A stretch of DNA of 11,360 bases from NCBI GenBank assembly GCA_040752295.1, contig JBFMFE010000276.1, positions 1 through 11,360 of the forward strand, in the 5' to 3' direction. The stretch comes from JBFMFE01 sp040752295. Lineage in GTDB: Bacteria; UBP15; UBA6099; JBFMBQ01. Below, in pieces: positions 5,822-11,360 of the stretch. The position numbers were made by a program, and so were the translations under genes. Position 1 is the stretch's first letter, and each line of letters opens with the position of its first letter. The notes below the pieces were generated by a model. That model did no database searches. It was not told the DNA's origin and saw only the letters and a list, made by a program, of their open reading frames with translations.

Positions 5822-7258
5822 GTGCCGCTGAAGCGCAGAATCGAGCGCATAATGCTCATCGTCCCCCCTCTTGTCATGCCGGACGTGGACGCGAAAAAGC
5901 GAATCGCTCCACCCCTCGGCATCGCCTGCCTCGCCGCCGTGCTCGAAAAGGATTACGACGTGCGGGTCCTCGATACCGTGATGGAAGGCTACGAACAAGA
6001 GTCGTCGTACGCGCCGTCGGTAAAACGCGTGGGTCTGACCGACGACGAGATAACGCGGCGCCTCGCTGATTTCAATCCCGATCTGATAGGCTTGTCCGTG
6101 GCTGGAACCGACCAGTATCCCACTGCGCACGCAACACTTCGCCTTGCGCGCGAGGTACGCCCGGACGCAATTACGGTTATGGGCGGCATTTATCCCACGA
6201 CGCAGCCGGAAAAGGCGCTCGGCGACGCCAACCTGGATTACGTGGTGCTCGGTGAAGGAGACCTCGCTTTTTCCGCTCTCGTGCGGGCGATTGAATCCGG
6301 CGACGACGCCGAACTGCCCGACGGCATCGGACGCAGGGAGAACGGCAGACCCGCGTTAGCGCCGAAAAAAAACTTCATCGAAAACCTCGACGCCCTCCCG
6401 CCCCCCGCAAGGCACAAACTGCGGATGGACCTCTACGTCCACGCCGACAGGTCCTACCGCTTCGGTCCGCTGCGCCGCCCGCACACGAGCATATTCACCT
6501 CCAGGGGCTGCCCAGGCAGGTGCATATTCTGCGACGCCGCGCACATGATGGGACGGCGGTTCCGCGCCCACTCGGCTGCGCGCGTGCTCGACGAGATACA
6601 AGGGCTTATAACGGACTATGGTATAAGGGAACTGGCGTTCCTGGACGACAACCTGACGTGGGACAGGGCGCGCGCCGAGGCGATCTTCGACGGGATGGTC
6701 AAGCGCGGGTTCGATCTCGCCTGGATGACGCCCAACGGGCTGGCGCTTTACGCGATCAGCGAGCCTCTGATCGAGAAGATGAAGCAGAGCGGCTGCTACG
6801 CGGTCTACCTCGCCTTCGAGAGCGGATGCCAGGAGGTCGTCTCAAAAGTCATCCGCAAACCCCTGAACCTCAAAAAAGCCCGGCGTTATACGAAAAAATT
6901 CAAAGAACTCGGAATAGAAACAACGGGAATGTTCGTCATCGGCTTCCCCGGCGAAACGAAAGAGCAGATCGAACAGACCATCCGGTTCGCCGAAGACGTC
7001 GAATGCGATTACGTCTCCTTCTCGATAGCCACGCCTTATCCCGGAACGGAGCTTTACCGCATATGCGAGCGCGATGGATATTTCGTTGACGGATTCAACG
7101 ACGACGACCTCGTGTTCGGCTTCGGCAGGGGGCATATACGCACTCCGGATTTCACGCCCGACGACGTGCTGCGCTTCCGCAGGGAAGCCTGGGAGAGAAT
7201 CAATTTCAGAACCGACCCGGTTAGAAAGCAAAAGGTGGAAGAATGGCTGAAGAGATAA
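5822..7258 (+). CDS. Cobalamin-binding-domain radical SAM protein (second copy)
   Basis: This 478-residue protein has the same two-domain plan as its upstream neighbour, from which it is separated by one base. The B12-binding part shows APPLGIACLAAVLEKDYDV (29-47), VMGGIYPT (119-126) and a regular GEGD loop (144-147). The radical SAM part has C230, C234, C237 (SRGCPGRCIFC), FLDDNLT (273-279), AFESG (331-335), GFPGETKEQ (374-382) and PYPGTELY (405-412), all close to family consensus and so more orthodox than the first copy. The extended segment around 50-80 is an insertion relative to the first copy. It probably carries out a cobalamin-dependent methylation or related radical step on the product of this locus. 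The two copies differ widely in sequence, so they are not a recent duplication. It overlaps the next gene by 16 bases. Confidence 0.9.
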   Translation: MPLKRRIERIMLIVPPLVMPDVDAKKRIAPPLGIACLAAVLEKDYDVRVLDTVMEGYEQESSYAPSVKRVGLTDDEITRRLADFNPDLIGLSVAGTDQYPTAHATLRLAREVRPDAITVMGGIYPTTQPEKALGDANLDYVVLGEGDLAFSALVRAIESGDDAELPDGIGRRENGRPALAPKKNFIENLDALPPPARHKLRMDLYVHADRSYRFGPLRRPHTSIFTSRGCPGRCIFCDAAHMMGRRFRAHSAARVLDEIQGLITDYGIRELAFLDDNLTWDRARAEAIFDGMVKRGFDLAWMTPNGLALYAISEPLIEKMKQSGCYAVYLAFESGCQEVVSKVIRKPLNLKKARRYTKKFKELGIETTGMFVIGFPGETKEQIEQTIRFAEDVECDYVSFSIATPYPGTELYRICERDGYFVDGFNDDDLVFGFGRGHIRTPDFTPDDVLRFRREAWERINFRTDPVRKQKVEEWLKR

Positions 7259-8196
7259 GATACGGCTTCGCAGGCGAGGCGGACGCCGCGTTTCCCCCGA
7301 TGACCCACGTTGTCGTCACGAACGCCTGCAACCTCGAATGCACGCACTGCGCGTACGGGGAGATAAAGAACAGGGACGATTACAGACCGGCGTACCTCGA
7401 TTGGGGTCTTTTTGCGCGGATCGCCGACGAGATCGCGGCGCATCCGGGCGCAATCCTCCGCTTCACCTGCGACGGCGAGCCGATGCTCCATCCCCGCTTC
7501 TTCGAAATGGCGGAATACGCAAAAAAGAAAAACCTGCGCCCGACCGTCTTGAACACCAACGGCACGCTCCTCGACGACGGAAGGATAGAGCGCCTCATGG
7601 ACACGGGCATTGACGTCGTGGAAGTGAGCCTCAACTCTTTCTCCCCCGAAACTTATCGCGCCCTGAGACCCGGGCGCGGGGACGGGGAGTACGAGGAAAT
7701 CGTCCGCCGCGTGAACGCGCTGGTGGAACGCAGGGACAGGACGAAGTCGCGTACGAAGATCATGGTCAGCATGATCGTTCTGCCCGAGACCGAAAAGGAG
7801 GCGGAGCCTTTCGAGCGGTACTGGCGGGAGAGGGTGGACAGGGTGATAATCAGGGTGTTTACGAACTTCGGCGGGCTTGTGAAGGGAAAGAGCGAGCGGG
7901 GCGACACCGCGAAACGCCGCCCCTGCCTCGTCCCGTGGCGCCGCACCACCGTGACCAGCGACGGCAGAATACGCTACTGCTTCAACGACTGGTGCAGCCA
8001 ATCCGTGCTCTTCGACATGAACGACGGAACCACCCTCGAAGAGGCGTGGCGCAGCGGGCAGATGGAGAAACTCCGCCGGGATCATCTCGAACTGAATTTC
8101 CGGGATTGGCCCTACTGCGGGCGCTGCACCACCTGGTCAATCCTCCGCTGGGACCACGATTACGGCAAGGCGCTGATGAAGGTCCTCGAGGACTGA
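7243..8196 (+). CDS. Radical SAM protein with SPASM/twitch-like C-terminus
   Basis: The 317-residue enzyme has no B12 domain. Its radical SAM cluster motif is C29, C33, C36 (NACNLECTHC), followed by the FTCDGEPMLHP loop (74-84, the GGEP-type SAM-binding element) and LNTNGTLLDD (103-112). The C-terminal part has C228, C246, C251, C292 and C295 in the SPASM-like order (RPCLVPW, GRIRYCFNDWC, YCGRC). Five cysteines fit one auxiliary 4Fe-4S cluster (twitch) better than the two of full SPASM proteins. Relatives oxidise or modify peptides and cyclitols or sugars (for example BtrN, which oxidises an aminocyclitol). In this setting a sugar or cyclitol substrate is plausible but not shown. The start overlaps the previous gene by 16 bases with AAAGGTGG just upstream. 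Confidence 0.88.
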   Translation: MAEEIRYGFAGEADAAFPPMTHVVVTNACNLECTHCAYGEIKNRDDYRPAYLDWGLFARIADEIAAHPGAILRFTCDGEPMLHPRFFEMAEYAKKKNLRPTVLNTNGTLLDDGRIERLMDTGIDVVEVSLNSFSPETYRALRPGRGDGEYEEIVRRVNALVERRDRTKSRTKIMVSMIVLPETEKEAEPFERYWRERVDRVIIRVFTNFGGLVKGKSERGDTAKRRPCLVPWRRTTVTSDGRIRYCFNDWCSQSVLFDMNDGTTLEEAWRSGQMEKLRRDHLELNFRDWPYCGRCTTWSILRWDHDYGKALMKVLED

Positions 8197-8206
8197 GTGA
8201 ACGCCC

Positions 8207-8251
8207 GTTCCCGGCAAACCCGACCGCGGAGAAACCGGGGACGGCGGGAAC
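8207..8251 (+). other. Imperfect hairpin in the spacer after the radical SAM genes
   Basis: GTTCCCG (8207-8213) pairs with CGGGAAC (8245-8251) over a GC-rich inner segment with further partial pairing. No T-run follows. It lies in the 85-base gap before the epimerase gene and might modulate read-through. A stem this short could arise by chance. Confidence 0.25.
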
Positions 8252-8281
8252 CACGCACAGAACACCGCGGGAGTTAACGGC

Positions 8282-9268
8282 ATGATGCGCAAAAAACACG
8301 AAAGCAAAACTCTAAAAGGGAAAAAAATACTCATCACGGGCGGCGGCGGCTTCATCGGCTCGTCGCTCGCCGTGCGCCTTGCCGGCAGCAACGAGGTCAT
8401 CCTCTACGATACCGATTTCAAGGGTAATTCCATCGCTTACACAGGTCTTGAGCGCCGCCCGAACGTGAAACTGGTCAAAGGAAGCGTGACCGACGGGGAG
8501 ACCTTGCGTTGCGCAGCGGACGGCGTGACGCACGTCGTGCACGCCGCCGCCGTCGTCGGTGTCCAGCGCGTCCTGAAGGATTCCCTCAGGACTATCGAAA
8601 CCAATTTCATCGGCTCGTCGTTCGTTTTAAACGCCGCCACGCAGACGCCCGGTCTTGAGCGGTTCCTCTACTTCTCCACAAGCGAGGTCTTCGGCGTGAA
8701 CGCCTACCGGGTCAACGAGGAAGCGTCCTCGGTCTTCGGCTCCGTAAAGGACCCGAGGTGGAGCTATTCCATAAGCAAGATCGCCGGCGAGCACCTCGTC
8801 CAGAGCTATCACCGGGAACACGGTATCCCGACGGTCATCGTCCGCCCCTTCAACATCTTCGGACCGCGGCGCCTGGGGGAGCACGCCGTCAAGACGTTCA
8901 TTCTCCAGGCGCTGCGCGGCAGACCCCTTACGGTCCACAACACCGGCTCCCAGATACGGTCATGGTGCTACATTGACGACATGGTGGACGCACTCGAGGC
9001 GGCGCTCGTCCGCGATGCGGCGGTGGGGGAGGTCTTCAACGTCGGCAACCCGATGAACACGGTTTCCGTATATCACCTCGCGAAGCTCATAGTCGCCCTA
9101 TGTAAAAGCAGGTCGCCGATCAGAATGGAGACGATAGAGTTCACGGACGTGGAGCTTCGCGTGCCGGACGTCTCGAAAGCGCGCGAACTGCTCGGATTCT
9201 CGCCGCGCGTCGAACTGAACGAGGGGCTTGCCGCCGCGAAGCGATGGTACGCCGCGAACCCGTCGTGA
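8282..9268 (+). CDS. NAD-dependent sugar-nucleotide epimerase/dehydratase (extended SDR)
   Basis: The 328-residue cytoplasmic enzyme belongs to the extended short-chain dehydrogenase family. The NAD loop is GGGGFIG (20-26), the adenosine-ribose acid lies in YDTDF (42-46), the catalytic set is S132/T133 with Y162-SIS-K166, and RPFNIFGPRR (188-197) and QIRSWCYIDDMVDA (224-237) form the nucleotide-sugar site. E135 in STSEVFG matches the acid used by UDP-glucuronate decarboxylases and dTDP-glucose 4,6-dehydratases, while plain 4-epimerases of the GalE type differ at this point; a decarboxylase or dehydratase role is therefore as likely as epimerisation. GGGAG (8269-8273) is a good ribosome site. 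It should supply an unusual sugar nucleotide to the pathway. The exact sugar cannot be read from sequence. Confidence 0.88.
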   Translation: MMRKKHESKTLKGKKILITGGGGFIGSSLAVRLAGSNEVILYDTDFKGNSIAYTGLERRPNVKLVKGSVTDGETLRCAADGVTHVVHAAAVVGVQRVLKDSLRTIETNFIGSSFVLNAATQTPGLERFLYFSTSEVFGVNAYRVNEEASSVFGSVKDPRWSYSISKIAGEHLVQSYHREHGIPTVIVRPFNIFGPRRLGEHAVKTFILQALRGRPLTVHNTGSQIRSWCYIDDMVDALEAALVRDAAVGEVFNVGNPMNTVSVYHLAKLIVALCKSRSPIRMETIEFTDVELRVPDVSKARELLGFSPRVELNEGLAAAKRWYAANPS

Positions 9269-9283
9269 AACGCGGCGATTCCG

Positions 9284-9301
9284 CCGCCGGCGCTCCGGCG
9301 G
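9284..9301 (+). other. GC hairpin between epimerase and FemAB-like genes
   Basis: CCGCCGG (9284-9290) and CCGGCGG (9295-9301) form a perfect 7-bp stem with loop CGCT. No T-run follows. It is one of several GC-rich hairpins in the short spacers of this locus. In DNA this GC-rich a 7-bp stem is only modest evidence. Confidence 0.35.
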
Positions 9302-9346
9302 GAGGCTGCCGCCGCCGAAGTCCGGAACGCCGACCCCCTCAAAATC

Positions 9347-10399
9347 ATGAGCCTGGAAATCGGAGTCGTCGAAACCGGCACGGCGAGCGCGAACGATTAC
9401 GAGTCGGTGATTGACTCGTCTCCCGACAGCACGGCGCTGCACACGCTCGAGTGGAGGGAGGTTCTGCGCGGAACGCTCGGCGACCCATCTTATTATTTCG
9501 TCTGCCGCGACCGCGGACAGCCCGCGGGAGTCCTCCCCGCCTTCATCCGCACGACCGGACTGGGAGCGGTGTTCAACTCGCTTCCGCTCAGCGGCAGCTA
9601 CGGCGGAGTATGCCTCCACAGCGAAACCGGCAAGCCGCGCGAGGTCTTCCGCGCGCTCATCAGCCGCGCGCTTGCTTTCGCCGCGGAATCCCGGTGCCTC
9701 ACGGCGACGTTCATCATGTCCCCGCTGAGAACCGAACTGCGCGGGTGGTACATCGAGGACGTCCAGCCCGATTTCATCTACGACCGCGTCACGCAGTTCT
9801 CGGACCTCACACGTCCGCTCGTTTACAAGCCCAGCGTCCGGAATCACATCAGAAAATCTTACGCGATGGGCGTGACGCACCGCACGGAACCGACGGCGGA
9901 AAACCTCGATCTTTTCTATTCAACGTACGCGACGAACATGAAACAGATAGGGCTGGCGGCGAAACCGCGCGCGTTCTTCGAGAGCATCGCGCGCGTGATG
10001 ACGCCGCGGAACCGCGCCCGCTTCTACTTCGCTTTCGCGGACGCGAACCTCGTCTCGGGTCTCCTCGTCCTTCTCTACCGCAATGGTGTGATGTGCCATG
10101 AAACCTGCTTCGACAGGGCTTTCAGGGCGTACCAGGGCAACAGCCACCTGCTCGACGTCGCCCTCAAGGATGCGCGCGATGAAGGCTTTGAACACTTCAA
10201 CTGGGGGGCGTCCGAAAACCGCGACTGCGGCGTGTACAGGTTCAAACAGGCGTGGGGCGCCACCGAGACCGGCTACTCGTACTTCACGCGGATGGTGGGC
10301 GACTGTTCCGCCCTCCGCCGCGCGGGCGCGGAGGAGATACTACGGAACTTCAGCCGTCTCTATTACGTTTTCCCCTTCGACAGGCTCCGGGAAGGGTGA
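9347..10399 (+). CDS. FemAB/GNAT-fold acyltransferase
   Basis: The 350-residue protein resembles the FemAB-like group with two GNAT-type halves. Recognisable parts are the N-terminal ALHTLEWREVL (30-40), the glycine-rich VFNSLPLSGSYGGVCL (75-90), RNHIRKSYAMGV (165-176) where relatives have a basic helix, and the C-terminal FNWGASENRDCGVYRFKQAW (284-303), whose 'xxFKxxWGA' end is typical. Classical FemX enzymes add amino acids from tRNA to peptidoglycan precursors; many environmental relatives sit in exopolysaccharide or exosortase-linked loci and are thought to acylate amino sugars. The second role fits the neighbours here. No signal peptide or membrane segment is seen, so it should be cytoplasmic. 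No strong ribosome site precedes the ATG, and the donor and acceptor are unknown. Confidence 0.78.
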   Translation: MSLEIGVVETGTASANDYESVIDSSPDSTALHTLEWREVLRGTLGDPSYYFVCRDRGQPAGVLPAFIRTTGLGAVFNSLPLSGSYGGVCLHSETGKPREVFRALISRALAFAAESRCLTATFIMSPLRTELRGWYIEDVQPDFIYDRVTQFSDLTRPLVYKPSVRNHIRKSYAMGVTHRTEPTAENLDLFYSTYATNMKQIGLAAKPRAFFESIARVMTPRNRARFYFAFADANLVSGLLVLLYRNGVMCHETCFDRAFRAYQGNSHLLDVALKDARDEGFEHFNWGASENRDCGVYRFKQAWGATETGYSYFTRMVGDCSALRRAGAEEILRNFSRLYYVFPFDRLREG

Positions 10400-10451
10400 T
10401 CACCCCGCCGACGTCCGGACCGGAAACGTGTAAACCGTCAACAGCGTAACC

Positions 10452-10459
10452 AGAGGAGG
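10452..10459 (+). promoter_or_regulatory. Strong ribosome binding site for the carbamoyltransferase gene
   Basis: AGAGGAGG, the best Shine-Dalgarno match in the window, lies five bases before ATG 10465 and fixes the start of a gene whose end is outside the window. Confidence 0.65.
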
Positions 10460-10464
10460 CTCCG

Positions 10465-11360
10465 ATGGCGCGCAAACCGGCGGTTCTCGGGCTGTTGTTC
10501 GAGGGACTCAACCCTTCGGCAGCGCTGGTGAAGGATGGAACGATTGCCGCCATCGCGGAGGAAGAACGCTTCACGCGCGTGAAACACGCGCCCGACGCCT
10601 TCCCCGCCGGGTCGGTGGAATACTGTCTTCGCGAGGGAGGCGTCTCCATTGCGGACGTTGATTATATATCCGTTGGATGGGACGCGCATAAATTTCCGGC
10701 GCACATGGAGGAATTCTTTCTCGCCTGCCGCCGCATGTACCGTCCCTGCTCACGCTTCGTCCTGAACTGGCAGGAAAGAAAATTGTCCAGGTACACAGCC
10801 GAAAACCTTGAAACCCAAATCCGCGAACGCCTTCTCAGGAACGTCCCGGAAAGCCGGGCGCCCGAAATACGCTTCGTCAACCACCACTTCGCCCACGCCT
10901 GTTCCTGCTTCATGCCGTCCGGTTTCGACGATGCGGCGATCATCACCGCCGACGGGCACGGCGAGGACGACTGCACGAACTTCTGGGCGGCGGAAAAAGG
11001 CAGGATAAACCACCTGAAACAATGGAAAATCCCCCATTCCCTCGGCTGGTTCTATACCAAGTTCACACAGTGGTTCGGATTTCAGCCGCACGACGGCGAA
11101 GGCAAGCTGATGGGACTCGCCGCTTACGGCAGCCGCCGCCCGGAACTGATCGAAAAAGTCAACAGGGTCCTCTTTCTCACCGGAGACGACGACGTCTACA
11201 GGGTCAACCCGCGGTTCTTCTTCGGCGAATTCGTCGAATGCGGTCCCTACACACACGAGTGGATACAACTCTTCGGCGAACCGCGAACCCAAAACTCCAG
11301 CGAGCCTTTTTCCGAATATCACATGGACCTCGCCTTCGCCGTGCAGGACGCCCTCGAAAA
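10465..11360 (+). CDS. O-carbamoyltransferase, NodU/CmcH/TobZ family (partial, 3' end cut)
   Basis: The frame is open from ATG 10465 to the window edge (298 complete codons; full members are about 550-600 residues). The N-terminal Kae1-like domain is clear: LGLLFEGLNPSAALVKDG (8-25), AEEERFTRVKHAPDAFP (31-47) with H41, the metal-binding VNHHFAHACS (138-147; H140 and H144), TADGHGED (161-168) with D163, and GEGKLMGLAAYG (211-222). These match the residues that hold carbamoyl-adenylate and the metal in TobZ. The family transfers a carbamoyl group from carbamoyl phosphate, through carbamoyl-AMP, to a hydroxyl of a sugar or antibiotic. The C-terminal acceptor domain lies beyond the window. It follows the FemAB-like gene by 65 bases. 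Product carbamoylation is a known decoration of Nod factors, O-antigens and antibiotics. Confidence 0.92.
   Translation, partial: MARKPAVLGLLFEGLNPSAALVKDGTIAAIAEEERFTRVKHAPDAFPAGSVEYCLREGGVSIADVDYISVGWDAHKFPAHMEEFFLACRRMYRPCSRFVLNWQERKLSRYTAENLETQIRERLLRNVPESRAPEIRFVNHHFAHACSCFMPSGFDDAAIITADGHGEDDCTNFWAAEKGRINHLKQWKIPHSLGWFYTKFTQWFGFQPHDGEGKLMGLAAYGSRRPELIEKVNRVLFLTGDDDVYRVNPRFFFGEFVECGPYTHEWIQLFGEPRTQNSSEPFSEYHMDLAFAVQDALE

Noticed and set aside
7054..8085. Long open frame on the minus strand (343 codons)
   Set aside because: It is antisense to two radical SAM genes with complete motifs and has no recognisable domain.
10394..10405. Perfect 12-base palindrome GGGTGATCACCC across the stop of the FemAB-like gene
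   Set aside because: A 12-base palindrome is expected a few times by chance in 11 kb, and no promoter elements lie around it.

Overview
The window comes from a GC-rich bacterium whose genes are nearly all on the + strand. A Wzm/Wzt-type exporter, sugar-nucleotide and acyl/carbamoyl-transferase genes, and clustered cobalamin-type radical SAM genes suggest an uncultured, probably anaerobic, Gram-negative-type lineage. The sequence does not identify the phylum.

Left part (1-2162), accessory DNA. The first ~220 bases hold an alternating CG/CA tract, a pair of GGGGTCAA-type direct repeats that look like a transposon end, and a long imperfect inverted repeat of the 'gcgaagcaatctc' intergenic type. 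Bases 298-1023 carry a gene broken by two opposite frameshifts, each at a homopolymer, and ending in a Trm112-like zinc-ribbon-type domain. Next is a two-gene MNT nucleotidyltransferase / HEPN module (1275-1993), a probable toxin-antitoxin pair, with its own good sigma70-type promoter.

Right part (2163-11360, open at the end), a compact export-and-modification locus. It begins with an ABC-2 permease and its ATPase (4-base overlap), as used for surface polysaccharide or teichoic-acid-type export, then a RimJ/RimL-like GNAT acetyltransferase. A second promoter (TTGAAG, 17 bases, TATAAT) at the end of the GNAT gene precedes three tightly coupled radical SAM genes: two cobalamin-binding-domain types and one with a SPASM/twitch-like C-terminus. 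Then come an NAD-dependent sugar-nucleotide epimerase/dehydratase (extended SDR), a FemAB/GNAT-fold acyltransferase, and the first ~298 residues of a NodU/CmcH-type O-carbamoyltransferase that runs off the window.

Taken together, the right part looks like part of a cluster that builds, decorates (methyl- or radical-modified, acylated, carbamoylated) and exports a cell-surface glycan or glycan-like metabolite. No glycosyltransferase lies in the window, so the carrier molecule cannot be named. The most interesting feature is the density of radical SAM chemistry next to a dedicated exporter and three different group-transfer enzymes.
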